A stretch of 64,000 nucleotides of DNA, from positions 113,867 through 177,866 of the forward strand of contig DNUZ01000023.1 in the NCBI GenBank assembly GCA_003507655.1, given 5' to 3'. The DNA is from Lachnospiraceae bacterium. Lineage in GTDB: Bacteria; Bacillota; Clostridia; Lachnospirales; Lachnospiraceae. Positions 44,894-53,510 of this stretch are shown piece by piece; position 1 is the stretch's first letter, and the number at the start of each line of letters is the position of its first letter. A program made the position numbers and the translations under genes. The notes beneath the pieces were generated by a model. The model did not search any database and was not told the origin of the DNA. It saw only the letters and a list, made by a program, of their open reading frames with translations.

Positions 44894-44928
44894 ATGTAAC
44901 ACGGAAATTCAAAAAATGCAAGTAGAAA

Positions 44929-45981
44929 TTATTTGGATTTTAATTCTTTCCAGAGTTTGTTGTAAAGTGCAATGGAATCTTCATCCAGGTAGCGGAAGAT
45001 CTCACAGTTGTTTAAGGTTTCGTCATCAGGGAAAATGGTCTTATTTTCCTGGGTTTCTTTGTCTAATTTGTCATAGACCGCTTTATTTGGTGTTGCATAG
45101 TATACATATTCAAAGTTCTTCATAGCGATGTCCTCGCGGCAGAGGAAGTCTAAGAATTTTTCTGCATTTTCCTGATGTTTACAGGTCTTTGCAATCAGCC
45201 AGGAATCAATCCACATATTCGAGCCTTCCTCCGGGACACTGTAGTCTAAATCTTTGCTCAAAGACTCTGCATAGGCAGCTTCGCCGGAGTATACCAGTGC
45301 CATGGATGCATTGCCTGCGACCACTTCGTCAGCACTTTCATCTACCAGATAGGAGTAGACCAGCGGTTTCTGCTCAATTAACTGGTCAAGTGCTGTTTCT
45401 AACTCTTTTTTATCGGTAGAGTTTGAGGAATAACCGAGACGTTTGAGTGCCGGTACAAAGGTGTCACGCACACTGTCTTCCATGATAATCTGGTCTTTAT
45501 ATTTTTTATTCCAGAGGATATCCCAGCTTTTGACGTCATTGGCATCTACTTTATTTTTGTTATAGAGGATTCCGACCGTTCCAAAGAAGTATGGCATGGA
45601 ATATTTGTTTTCCGGATCGAAAGCCTTAGAAAATTCAAAATAAGAATCATTTAAATTTTTAGAAAGAGGAATCTTATCAAAGTTAATCTCTTTTGCTTCT
45701 CCCTCGTTGATCAGGCGTTCTACCATGTAATCAGAGGTGCAGATCACATCGTAGTCGATCGCACCGGATTTGTATTTCGTATACATTTCCTCCGGATTTA
45801 CATATTCTTCATAGTTGACATGGATGCCGGTTTCTTCTTCAAAGGCATCTAACACACTCGACTCTATATATTTTCCATAGTTTAATACCGTCAGTGTGTT
45901 TCCGTCATCTTTAGAGCCGCAGGCAGTGAATGCGAACATCGCTCCAAGGCATGCAGCCATCAGCAGTAATTTTTTCTTCAT
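44929..45981 (-). CDS. potD: Spermidine/putrescine ABC transporter substrate-binding lipoprotein
   Basis: 350 residues. It has a lipoprotein signal peptide with lipobox FTAC at residues 18-21, then a type II periplasmic-binding fold (LTVLNYGKYIESSVLDAFEEETGI, VICTSDYMVERL, YSMPYFFGTVGILYNK) as in PotD/PotF. It is anchored outside the membrane and delivers polyamines to the permease. It is the last gene of a five-gene unit read leftwards. The exact polyamine cannot be inferred. Confidence 0.95.
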   Translation of the reverse strand: MKKKLLLMAACLGAMFAFTACGSKDDGNTLTVLNYGKYIESSVLDAFEEETGIHVNYEEYVNPEEMYTKYKSGAIDYDVICTSDYMVERLINEGEAKEINFDKIPLSKNLNDSYFEFSKAFDPENKYSMPYFFGTVGILYNKNKVDANDVKSWDILWNKKYKDQIIMEDSVRDTFVPALKRLGYSSNSTDKKELETALDQLIEQKPLVYSYLVDESADEVVAGNASMALVYSGEAAYAESLSKDLDYSVPEEGSNMWIDSWLIAKTCKHQENAEKFLDFLCREDIAMKNFEYVYYATPNKAVYDKLDKETQENKTIFPDDETLNNCEIFRYLDEDSIALYNKLWKELKSK

Positions 45982-45991
45982 AATGTCCTCC

Positions 45992-46774
45992 TTATGTTGT
46001 CAGTGCGGTGCTTTTTTTGGATGAACGGTAATTCATCAAAAGCAGTAACAGTAGTGCGATCAGGAATAAAATAGTGGAGAGAGCGTACATCTCCGGTTTG
46101 ATCCCTTTTTTGAGTTCGGTGTATATCATGGTTGAGAGTGTATTGACTCCCGGTCCTTTTGTAAAATAGGTAATAGAAAAATCATCTAACGACATGGTCA
46201 CGGACATCAAAAATCCGCTGAATACGCCGCCTTTGATATCAGGCCAGATGATCTTCCAAAATGCATAAGGTCTGGAAGCACCTAAATCCAATGCCGCCTC
46301 ATAGGTGTTAGGACTTAGGGAATTCAGTTTTGGCAGTACGTTTAGAATGACATAGGGGATATTAAAAGTAATATGTGCGATCAAAACGGTGTTCATGCCA
46401 AGTCTTGTAAATTTTATCAGTAACAGCATTAACGAGATACCGGTTACAATGTCCGCATTTAAAAGCGGGATATTGGTAGCTCCAAGCATCAGTGCTTTCT
46501 GTCTTCTTTTCATACTGTGGATACCAATAGCTGCCAGTGTTCCAAGCAGGGTTGCTACAATAGAAGCAACCAGTGTGATGGTAATGGTTGTATAAAAAGC
46601 GTTCATAATGGTCCGGCTTTTAAATACCTCCTGATACCAGCGCAGTGTAAATCCGCCCCACTGGACACGCGATTTTGAGTCATTGAACGAAAGTACGATC
46701 AGGACCACGATCGGAAGGTACAAAAAGAGGAAAATAATGATCAAATACAGGCGTTCGATTCCTTTTTTTACCAT
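45992..46774 (-). CDS. potC: Polyamine ABC transporter permease PotC
   Basis: 260 residues with six membrane segments and the ABC permease EAA loop (EAALDLGASRPYAFWKIIWPDI, about 142-163). It is the second channel subunit. It overlaps potB by 7 bp and is followed by potD after 10 bp. Confidence 0.94.
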   Translation of the reverse strand: MVKKGIERLYLIIIFLFLYLPIVVLIVLSFNDSKSRVQWGGFTLRWYQEVFKSRTIMNAFYTTITITLVASIVATLLGTLAAIGIHSMKRRQKALMLGATNIPLLNADIVTGISLMLLLIKFTRLGMNTVLIAHITFNIPYVILNVLPKLNSLSPNTYEAALDLGASRPYAFWKIIWPDIKGGVFSGFLMSVTMSLDDFSITYFTKGPGVNTLSTMIYTELKKGIKPEMYALSTILFLIALLLLLLMNYRSSKKSTALTT

Positions 46775-47595
46775 ACGGCATTTCCTCCTTCATTTTCTTT
46801 ATCCTGTCGGTTCATAAATGCCATGGAGGCAATGACAAAGATCATCAGTACAATGGAGAGTCCTGAACCAAGATGCCAGTCCATGCCCTGCATAAAGGAC
46901 TGTTCAATGACATTTCCGATCAACAGTACTTTGCCGCCGCCTAAGAGATCCGAAATAACAAACGAGGTCAGTGCAGGTACAAACACCATAATAATCCCGC
47001 TGAAAACTCCGGAAAGGGAGAGCGGCAGAATGATCTTAAAAAAGACCAAGAGGTTTCCGGCACCTAAATCTCTGGCTGCCTCAATCAAATCCTTGCGGAT
47101 GCGTACTAACGCATTATAGATTGGCAGGATCATAAATGGAAGGTAGTCATAGACCATACCAAATACGACAGCGGTCGGGGTATTCATCAGGTTGATCCCA
47201 GAAAAACCTAACGTTTTTAAAAGGGAATTGATGATACCGTTATTCGATAAAAGCATCTGCCATGCTAAAATACGAAGCATAAAATTCATCCACATCGGAA
47301 GTACAAAGAGAAAGACCACAAAGCTGTGCTCTTCGATCTTCATATTGTTTAAGATCATTGCCAGTGGATAGGAGAGCAGCAGGCAGATCAGGGTACAGAT
47401 CACAGCCAGTTTTAATGCTAAAAACAATGCTTTTAAATGTACCGGCTCTGCGATCGCCGCGATATTTTCCATTGTAAAACTTCCGGCACTGTTTGTCAGT
47501 GCATAGTAAAGAACGGCAAAGACCGGAAGGATGATAAAGCCGATGATCCAGACCAGGTAAGGACCGGCTAAAAGTTGTTTTCCAAATTTACGCAT
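46768..47595 (-). CDS. potB: Polyamine ABC transporter permease PotB
   Basis: 275 residues with six membrane segments. The EAA loop reads [22 protein letters not shown] (about 178-199). With PotC it forms the membrane channel. It overlaps potA by 8 bp and potC by 7 bp, so translation is coupled along the operon. Confidence 0.94.
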   Translation of the reverse strand: MRKFGKQLLAGPYLVWIIGFIILPVFAVLYYALTNSAGSFTMENIAAIAEPVHLKALFLALKLAVICTLICLLLSYPLAMILNNMKIEEHSFVVFLFVLPMWMNFMLRILAWQMLLSNNGIINSLLKTLGFSGINLMNTPTAVVFGMVYDYLPFMILPIYNALVRIRKDLIEAARDLGAGNLLVFFKIILPLSLSGVFSGIIMVFVPALTSFVISDLLGGGKVLLIGNVIEQSFMQGMDWHLGSGLSIVLMIFVIASMAFMNRQDKENEGGNAVW

Positions 47596-48661
47596 CGACT
47601 TCTACTGCCTCCTCATCACTGGATTCCGGTTTGTTCATAATCTGAATATTGAACGGAATGACACGGATTCCCACTTTAGAGCCGACCTCATGCATTTTAG
47701 TTGTGTGCACCAGCCATTCAAATCCGTTTGCAAGGACTTCAATTTCGTAATGAACCCCTTTAAATATGATAGAGATGACGGTTCCGTCGATAATTCCTTC
47801 CTCCGGTTCTACCAGTTCCACATCTTCCGGACGGATGACAACGTCAACCGGGCAGTTTTGTCCGAAGCCTTCATCAACGCATGGAAATCTGGTATCTAAG
47901 ATCTCAACCAGATGGTCTTCTAACATAACTCCATCAATGATATTGCTTTCTCCGATAAAATCGGCAACAAAGGCGTTGACCGGTTCATTGTAGATATCCT
48001 CTGGTGTTCCGATCTGCTGGATATATCCCTGATTCATAACGACAATGGAATCGGACATGGTAAGTGCCTCTTCCTGGTCATGTGTAACATAGAGAAAAGT
48101 AATGCCAAGCTCATTTTTTAAACGGATCAGCTCGTACTGCATATCCTGACGCAGTTTTAAATCCAGTGCACCGAGAGGTTCATCTAAGAGCAGTACCTTC
48201 GGTTCATTTACGATGGCACGGGCAATCGCGATACGTTGCTGCTGACCGCCGCTTAAGGAATCGACGGAGCGTTTTTCAAAACCGTCTAAATTGACTAATT
48301 TTAATGCGTATTTGATCTTATCGTTGATGTATTCCTTGCTTTTCTTGCTGATCTTTAAACCAAATGCAATATTTTCCGCAATGGTCATATGTGGAAAAAG
48401 AGAATATTTCTGGAATACAGTGTTTAATTTTCTTTCGTTTGGTGCAAGTGAAGTAATGTCCTGACCGTCAAAATAGATTTTTCCAATGTCAGGGGTCTCA
48501 AAACCGCCGATCAAACGCAGGGTGGTGGTTTTACCGCAGCCGGATGGACCAAGCAGGGTCATAAATTCATTTTCTTTAATGGTCAGATTTAAGTCATCTA
48601 ATACCATCTGAGAGTCGAAAGATTTCGTGATGTGTTCTAAAGTAATAAAGTCTTTGCTCAT
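47588..48661 (-). CDS. potA: Polyamine ABC transporter ATPase PotA
   Basis: 357 residues. Walker [11 protein letters not shown] (about 38-47), signature [15 protein letters not shown] near 135-149, Walker [13 protein letters not shown], and the switch histidine in [10 protein letters not shown]. The C-terminal 110 residues form the TOBE-type regulatory domain found in PotA/MalK. It drives import at the cytoplasmic face. AGGAGG precedes the ATG. The XRE-cupin gene is 9 bp upstream. Confidence 0.96.
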   Translation of the reverse strand: MSKDFITLEHITKSFDSQMVLDDLNLTIKENEFMTLLGPSGCGKTTTLRLIGGFETPDIGKIYFDGQDITSLAPNERKLNTVFQKYSLFPHMTIAENIAFGLKISKKSKEYINDKIKYALKLVNLDGFEKRSVDSLSGGQQQRIAIARAIVNEPKVLLLDEPLGALDLKLRQDMQYELIRLKNELGITFLYVTHDQEEALTMSDSIVVMNQGYIQQIGTPEDIYNEPVNAFVADFIGESNIIDGVMLEDHLVEILDTRFPCVDEGFGQNCPVDVVIRPEDVELVEPEEGIIDGTVISIIFKGVHYEIEVLANGFEWLVHTTKMHEVGSKVGIRVIPFNIQIMNKPESSDEEAVEVDA

Positions 48662-48670
48662 GGTATCCTC

Positions 48671-49210
48671 CTAAAAATTCGGTGGCGTGGAGACCCAGAT
48701 AAATACAGCCTCTTTGACACCGTATGCTTCGATGTGGTGACGTTTCAGTCCTTTTAAGTAAAAAGACTCCCCGGATTTTACAAGATAACTTTTCGTTCCA
48801 CGGATGATCCGGATCGCTCCTTTTAAAACATATCCGAATTCTTCTGCCTCACTGGGTTTCAGCTCCATGGAACGGCCCCCGGGCGCAAGCGTTACGCGTA
48901 GAGGTTCCATACCGTTTTTCTGTGCGTTTGGCACGATCCATTCAATTTTTGAATGTTCATTTTCATCTATTTTTGTAAAATAATCTTCCTTTTTAAATAC
49001 GATCTGTTCCGGTTCATCATCTGCAAAAAATTCTGCAGGTGTGGTTCCAAGACACTGGATAATGTCAAGAAGCGTTCCAACAGAAGGAGAAGTCAGATTT
49101 CGTTCTAATTGAGAGATAAATCCCTTAGACAGCTCAGAACGATCGGCAAGCTCCTGCTGGGTCAGTCCATAGTGAACCCGAAGCTCTTTCATGCGGTGCC
49201 CGATGTCCAT
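48671..49210 (-). CDS. XRE family regulator with cupin domain
   Basis: 179 residues. The helix-turn-helix at 5-60 (GLTQQELADRSELSKGFISQLERN) is joined to a cupin domain (about 105-175, with the metal-site-like PSEAEEFGYVLKG and SGESFYLKGLKRHHIEAYG). This architecture is that of PuuR and similar polyamine or amino acid regulators. It is the first gene of the pot operon, so it probably senses a polyamine and controls the operon (inference). AAAGGAG precedes the ATG. An 8-bp inverted repeat lies upstream of the promoter region. Confidence 0.93.
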   Translation of the reverse strand: MDIGHRMKELRVHYGLTQQELADRSELSKGFISQLERNLTSPSVGTLLDIIQCLGTTPAEFFADDEPEQIVFKKEDYFTKIDENEHSKIEWIVPNAQKNGMEPLRVTLAPGGRSMELKPSEAEEFGYVLKGAIRIIRGTKSYLVKSGESFYLKGLKRHHIEAYGVKEAVFIWVSTPPNF

Positions 49211-49246
49211 AATAAACTCCTTTTTCTATTATTACTGTGATGTATA

Positions 49247-49274
49247 TGTCAAGATCATGGGTGTATCCATGATC
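49247..49274 (-). promoter_or_regulatory. pot operon promoter region with palindromic operator
   Basis: On the minus strand, TTGACA (49252-49247) is a perfect -35 box; the matching -10 is poor (AT-rich TAATAG region). Directly upstream is GATCATGG-GTGTAT-CCATGATC (49253-49274), an 8-bp perfect inverted repeat suited to a dimeric XRE protein. Confidence 0.55.
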
Positions 49275-49424
49275 AAAAGTTGCACTATATGTAAATTGTA
49301 TGTTTAATAATAATAAACAAACCGAGAATTATTATACCGCGTTTGTGGGAAAAGTCAATATTTTCAGATAAATAAAATGAATTTTCCCGAAGGCAGGGGG
49401 CGTGTTAGAAAAAAGCATGTGCTC

Positions 49425-49581
49425 AGCGGGTTCCCGACAATTATTGCAAGTTTCCTTGTGCTAAACATTCCGATGAACCTCCCCAAAAGCAGGAAGCGTG
49501 TTCGCCAGAGGGCTCCACGCTTCCGGGAGTTTCATCTCCATAGCCCAAAAAGAAACTTTTCATAATTGTCGGGAACCCGCT
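49425..49581. repeat. Structured palindromic repeat, copy C
   Basis: A 157-nt element with 19-nt perfectly paired outer arms (49425-49443 / 49563-49581) of a sequence not shared with copies A and B. An AAGTTTC/GAAACTT helix and the conserved core follow (GATGAA/TTTCATC, GGAAGCGTG/CACGCTTCC, apical GCCAGAGGGC, CTT opposite AAAAA). It lies between the pot operon and tRNA-Thr in a gap of about 900 bp that holds no convincing gene. Confidence 0.92.
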
Positions 49582-49787
49582 GGGATATAGGTTTTCTAAT
49601 GCGGTTGGGGAGAGCAGTTCTATGTTGAGATTTTCGGACGGGTATTACAAGTAGAGTGATGCAGAGTAGGTATTGTATTGGATGTTACTTACATAGTATT
49701 GCCAATTTCCTTAACATTTCTAAAATATCGAATAATTCCATAAATATAATTCTTTTAGAAGTTGTTTTAGGATTTTCTATGTAGTAC

Positions 49788-49849
49788 GCGACCTCGGCTA
49801 TCCCCACGAACAGGAAACGCAGCATGTCCGTGGGGATAGCCAAGGTCGC
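49788..49849. repeat. Long palindrome between copy C and tRNA-Thr
   Basis: 21-nt arms (49788-49808 / 49829-49849), paired at 20 positions, around a 20-nt loop containing ACAGGAAACGCAGCATGT. The single mismatch would be a G-U wobble in minus-strand RNA. A small minus-strand open frame across it is not supported by a clear ribosome site or family. Confidence 0.8.
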
Positions 49850-50054
49850 TTCCATCATACAAAAGTAGAAGCATACAAAAATAAAAATATCCAAGGACAG
49901 CCGTATTGCACAAAATCCGGTTGTAACCCACTTCCCACCATGCTATAATACCCTCAAAGCATATTTTCTTATATAAGGCGGCACTTCTGCCGTAGTCTAT
50001 AACAAATCTTATTCAGATCAGAAAAACAAAAATCTCATAAATTCACAAAAAGCC

Positions 50055-50083
50055 TTGCATTTTTCAAAAGTATTATATATAAT
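50055..50083 (+). promoter_or_regulatory. Promoter of tRNA-Thr
   Basis: TTGCAT (50055-50060), a 17-bp spacer and TATAAT (50078-50083), 28 bp before the tRNA. Confidence 0.8.
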
Positions 50084-50111
50084 AGTAGAGCATGATTTTT
50101 GTATAATGCGT

Positions 50112-50184
50112 GCTGGGATGGCTCAGTTGGTAGAGCAGCTGATTCGTAATCAGCAGGTCGTGGGTTCGAGTCCCATTCTCAGCT
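50112..50184 (+). tRNA. tRNA-Thr (anticodon CGT)
   Basis: A complete cloverleaf: acceptor GCTGGGA/TCTCAGC with one G-U pair, D arm GCTC...GAGC, anticodon arm CTGAT-TCGTAAT-CAG with anticodon CGT (reads ACG), T arm with GTTCGAGTC. The discriminator base is T (U73), and CCA is not encoded. This U73 agrees with the TGGA of the thrS T-box. A hairpin terminator follows. Confidence 0.95.
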
Positions 50185-50210
50185 TTTTAGAATATCTGTG
50201 AAGAAGATTC

Positions 50211-50254
50211 CTGCAAAAGTAAATCGATGAAAAGTCGATTTATTTTTTTGCAGA
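50211..50254 (+). terminator. Terminator after tRNA-Thr
   Basis: TAAATCGA (50220-50227) pairs with TCGATTTA (50235-50242), extended by CTGCAAAA/TTTTGCAG, with a run of seven T inside the tail. Confidence 0.8.
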
Positions 50255-50309
50255 AAATGGTAGAAGGATATTATAGAAGCAAAGAAGAGAGAAAGAGGGG
50301 AAGGAGTAT

Positions 50310-50891
50310 ATGTCGTATTTTTGCCACATTTACTATTGTACAAGGAAAAAAGAAGAAAATCAAAAAGAGTTATCGAAGCGGCTTTTAACCTATGGATTTT
50401 GGCACAGTTTTGGGATTTCCTATGAAGAAAGTATGATAGAGCGGAGAAGTAACGGAAAGCCTTATTATATAGGAAATGAAAATGAGATTTTTTTTAATCT
50501 GAGTCATGGGCAGGAGCTGATCGCAGTTGCATGTGCAGACTGCGAAGTAGGGATAGATGCAGAAAGCATGAGAAAAGTCCGTGAAAATGCCATGCGAAGA
50601 ACCTGCACACGAAAAGAGTGGGAATGGCTGCAACAGTCGGAGCAAAAAGAATTGGATTTTTTGCGCCTTTGGACATTGAAAGAAAGTTATATGAAAATGA
50701 CAGGCAAAGGATTTTCCATTCCACCGGAAATGATTGGATTTACACTGGATGAGAAGGGGAAGATACAGAGTGAAAAAGAGGGAGTGTTCAGACAGTATCT
50801 CTTAGCGGAAGGAGTAATTTCTGTCTGTATAAAGGAAAATGCAGAGACAGCAGATTACTTTAAAGTCCGGAAAGTAGAATGGGAATCATAA
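50310..50891 (+). CDS. 4'-phosphopantetheinyl transferase (Sfp type)
   Basis: 193 residues. The family motifs are present in order: NLSHGQ near residue 55, VGIDAE near 77-82 (Mg2+ site) and FLRLWTLKESYMKMTGKGF (about 113-131). It moves the phosphopantetheine arm of coenzyme A onto carrier proteins. It is somewhat shorter than Bacillus Sfp (224). No NRPS, PKS or fatty-acid cluster is adjacent, so its partner is unknown. AAGGAG precedes the ATG. Confidence 0.9.
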   Translation: MSYFCHIYYCTRKKEENQKELSKRLLTYGFWHSFGISYEESMIERRSNGKPYYIGNENEIFFNLSHGQELIAVACADCEVGIDAESMRKVRENAMRRTCTRKEWEWLQQSEQKELDFLRLWTLKESYMKMTGKGFSIPPEMIGFTLDEKGKIQSEKEGVFRQYLLAEGVISVCIKENAETADYFKVRKVEWES

Positions 50892-51009
50892 AAATTTTTA
50901 AATCATGTAATCCGAAAGATTTTCAAAATAGGGATAGCAGTCCAAAGAAAAATATGATAATATAATAAAGGATATTTAATACCAAAAGATAACAAAAAGG
51001 AGAGGGAAC

Positions 51010-51756
51010 ATGAAAAAGAAAATTGCAGCAATGCTCGTTATTATGTCTTTAGCTTGTATACAGCTTGCCGGATGTGGTCAGGAAGAGAAAAAGACAGAAG
51101 ATAACAAAAAAACAGAAACTGTCGAGAGCAAGACAGAAAAGAAGAGCGAAACAAAGAAGGATAACAAAAAAACAGAAAAGAAAGATTCTAATGAGACAGA
51201 CAAGAAGATCACAGATGTGAAACGTGGTACTATTGCAGATGGAATGTATAAGAATGAGAGCTTTGGCGTATCATTCCCGGTTGCATCTAACATGATTGCC
51301 TGCACCGATGAGCAGATTGCCCAGACACTGAATCTTGGAACAGACTTTTTAGAGAATCAGGAGACTTATACCGCTGAAACAATGGAAGATGTTATGGAAG
51401 GTGCGTTATATGATACCATCATCCTGTTTTCTGATAACAGTTCCAGTGTATCTGTCATCTATGAAGATATGGATAAGGCAGATTCAATCAGTATCACAGA
51501 GGAGCAGTATTTAAAGGCAGTTGGCAATTCACTGACATCTCTTAATATGGGATATGAGGTAGAAGAGCCTACGACTCAGGATATCGGCGGAACGGAGTTT
51601 GCGTCAATGACATCAAAAACAAGTCAGTATCAGCAGACATACTGTATCCATAAAGTTGGCAATTATATGATTGAATTTATCTTTACCTATACAGATGCAA
51701 CAGAGCAGGAAGTAAACAACTTTATCTCACAGATTGCATTTGAGAGTCCGTTATAA
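51010..51756 (+). CDS. Hypothetical lipoprotein
   Basis: 248 residues. A lipoprotein signal with lipobox LAGC (residues 19-22) is followed by a 45-residue linker made almost only of K, E, T, D, N and S, then a globular domain (about 80-248) that I do not recognise. The region from ESFGVSFPVASNMIACTDEQI to the end resembles small clostridial extracytoplasmic proteins with a single beta-rich domain. AAAGGAGAGGG precedes the ATG. It ends in a terminator shared with the convergent ABC permease. Confidence 0.8.
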   Translation: MKKKIAAMLVIMSLACIQLAGCGQEEKKTEDNKKTETVESKTEKKSETKKDNKKTEKKDSNETDKKITDVKRGTIADGMYKNESFGVSFPVASNMIACTDEQIAQTLNLGTDFLENQETYTAETMEDVMEGALYDTIILFSDNSSSVSVIYEDMDKADSISITEEQYLKAVGNSLTSLNMGYEVEEPTTQDIGGTEFASMTSKTSQYQQTYCIHKVGNYMIEFIFTYTDATEQEVNNFISQIAFESPL

Positions 51757-51771
51757 AAAAATGAGATTGTG

Positions 51772-51802
51772 AAAAGGATGGGAATTATCCCATCCTTTTT
51801 TG
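51772..51802. terminator. Bidirectional terminator between the lipoprotein and ABC permease
   Basis: 11-bp perfect stem (51772-51782 / 51789-51799) with AATTAT loop and T runs on both strands. The permease stop codon (51785-51787) lies in the loop. Confidence 0.9.
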
Positions 51803-52588
51803 ATACCATTTTTCTGCAAAGCCAATCAATCCGTAAAGTCCCATGGAAATCATGCAGAGAATCACAATGGACATCAGCATCCAATCCATTTTAAATACCT
51901 GGGAGGCATAGATGATGAGGTAGCCAAGGCCGCATTTAGAGGAAATAAATTCTCCGATGATAACGCCGACTAAACACAGACCGATATTGACTTTTGCCAG
52001 ACTCAGAAGCCTTGGGACATTAGCGGGAAGCAGTACTTTTGTGAGTATATGCCATCTGTTTCCGCCAAGTGTCTGTATCAGCTTTATTTTATCCGTATCT
52101 ACGTCCTCAAATCCCTGATGGAGGTTAAGGATGGAACCAAAGATAGCAACGGACATGCCAGTCAGAATAATGGTTTTATAGTTTGCTCCCAGCCAGACGA
52201 TCAGCAGAGGAGCCAAAGCGGATTTTGGGAGACTGTTCAGTATTACAAGGTAAGGCTCTAAAGTTTCCGATAATTTTCGGCTGCACCACAGTAAGATTGC
52301 AAATAATAATGAAAAGAAGAAAACAAATGCAAAACTGACAAAAGTCTCAAAAAGCGTAATCCCTGTATGGAGCAGGATGGAGCCATCTTTTAGCATAGAA
52401 ATAAAACAGGTTACAATTTTAGAAGGACTGCTGAAAACAAAGGAATCGATGATCCCGGCATCGGCAGTAAATTCCCAAAGGAGTAAAAAAAGAATACAGA
52501 TACTGCTTCTTCCGATCCGCACAGTGCGTCGGTGTTTTTTTTGGGAAAGAATATATTGCTTTTGGGCAATGGATAATTCACTCATCAT
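51785..52588 (-). CDS. ABC transporter permease (SsuC/TauC type)
   Basis: 267 residues with about six membrane segments and the permease loop (LIQTLGGNRWHILTKVLLPANVPRLL, about 168-193) typical of the nitrate/taurine/sulfonate family, also used for thiamine-precursor importers. It overlaps the ATPase gene by 11 bp. No substrate-binding protein gene is next to the pair, so the substrate cannot be inferred. Confidence 0.9.
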   Translation of the reverse strand: MMSELSIAQKQYILSQKKHRRTVRIGRSSICILFLLLWEFTADAGIIDSFVFSSPSKIVTCFISMLKDGSILLHTGITLFETFVSFAFVFFFSLLFAILLWCSRKLSETLEPYLVILNSLPKSALAPLLIVWLGANYKTIILTGMSVAIFGSILNLHQGFEDVDTDKIKLIQTLGGNRWHILTKVLLPANVPRLLSLAKVNIGLCLVGVIIGEFISSKCGLGYLIIYASQVFKMDWMLMSIVILCMISMGLYGLIGFAEKWYQKRMG

Positions 52589-53345
52589 GGTTTAACTCCT
52601 TCCAGATGATATTGAAGTAGTCTTTAAATTGTGGAGCAGCACGCCGCTCAAAAGGTGTTAAGGATTCTTCAAATTCTAAAGGAACAACAGCGGCAATCTG
52701 TGCCGGACGTTCACTTAATACAATGACACGGTTTGCCAGACTAACTGCTTCAGACAGGTCATGGGTGACGAGAATCGCTGTTTTTTCCTCCTGTTTGATG
52801 ATCATGCCAATATCGTCTGCTACTTTCAGACGGGTCTGGTAGTCTAGGGCAGAAAATGGTTCATCTAAGAGCAAAAGTGTAGGATTTAAAACAAGAGTCC
52901 GGATAAGAGCGGCTCTTTGGCGCATACCGCCGGAAAGTTCACAGGGACGTTTGTCTTTAAAATCATAGAGACCGTAATTTTTTAAAAGTGAATTGGCATA
53001 GGCGGTGGATGCAGAGTTGATGTTTCCCTGAATTTCTAAGCCAAGCTGGATATTTTTCCAGATGGTCCGCCATTCCAACAGATGATCTTTTTGCAGCATG
53101 TAGCCGATGGGATTGTTAGATTGCTCCTGTAAGCGTTTTCCGTTTAGCAGGATTTCGCCTTCTTCCGGTAGGAGCAGACCTGCGATCAGGGAAAGCAGCG
53201 TGGTTTTTCCACAGCCGGATGGCCCTACAACTGCGATGAAATCTCCTTTACAGACCGTAAAATGAATGTTTTGAAGAGCCGGTGTTTCACCCTGCATGGA
53301 ATGATAGGCATAGTTTATGTGATTGATCTCAAGCAGTGGTTCCAT
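52578..53345 (-). CDS. ABC transporter ATPase (SsuB/TauB type)
   Basis: 255 residues from the ATG at 53345 (minus strand), which has CAGGAGG upstream; the longer frame to 53405 has none. Walker [14 protein letters not shown], a Q-loop in MLQKDHLLEW, signature LSGGMRQRAALIRTL, Walker B LLLLDEPFSALD and the switch histidine in LVTHDLSEAV. It pairs with the permease downstream to import an unknown substrate. Confidence 0.93.
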   Translation of the reverse strand: MEPLLEINHINYAYHSMQGETPALQNIHFTVCKGDFIAVVGPSGCGKTTLLSLIAGLLLPEEGEILLNGKRLQEQSNNPIGYMLQKDHLLEWRTIWKNIQLGLEIQGNINSASTAYANSLLKNYGLYDFKDKRPCELSGGMRQRAALIRTLVLNPTLLLLDEPFSALDYQTRLKVADDIGMIIKQEEKTAILVTHDLSEAVSLANRVIVLSERPAQIAAVVPLEFEESLTPFERRAAPQFKDYFNIIWKELNHDE

Positions 53346-53449
53346 AACAATCCTCCTGATAAAATATAGTATCTGGTGTAAACACGTTGATTCGCTTGCA
53401 CTCATTACATTGTATGAAGAAAAACGGAAAGGGTGCTAAGAGCGGGGCA

Positions 53450-53478
53450 ATGACAAATCCGGGGACATGAAGTATAAT
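53450..53478 (+). promoter_or_regulatory. Promoter of the M15 peptidase gene
   Basis: ATGACA (53450-53455), a 17-bp spacer and TATAAT (53473-53478), 33 bp before the start codon. Confidence 0.7.
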
Positions 53479-53510
53479 GGATGCAGGAAAAGACGGTTTT
53501 GGAGGTGGAT

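Noticed and set aside
49377..49565. 62-codon plus-strand open frame over copy C
   Set aside because: It follows the conserved repeat core and has no ribosome site or family; the base-paired structure explains the sequence.
49685..49894. 69-codon minus-strand open frame
   Set aside because: It spans the 49788-49849 palindrome, is mostly hydrophobic by composition, and no clear ribosome site or promoter was seen.
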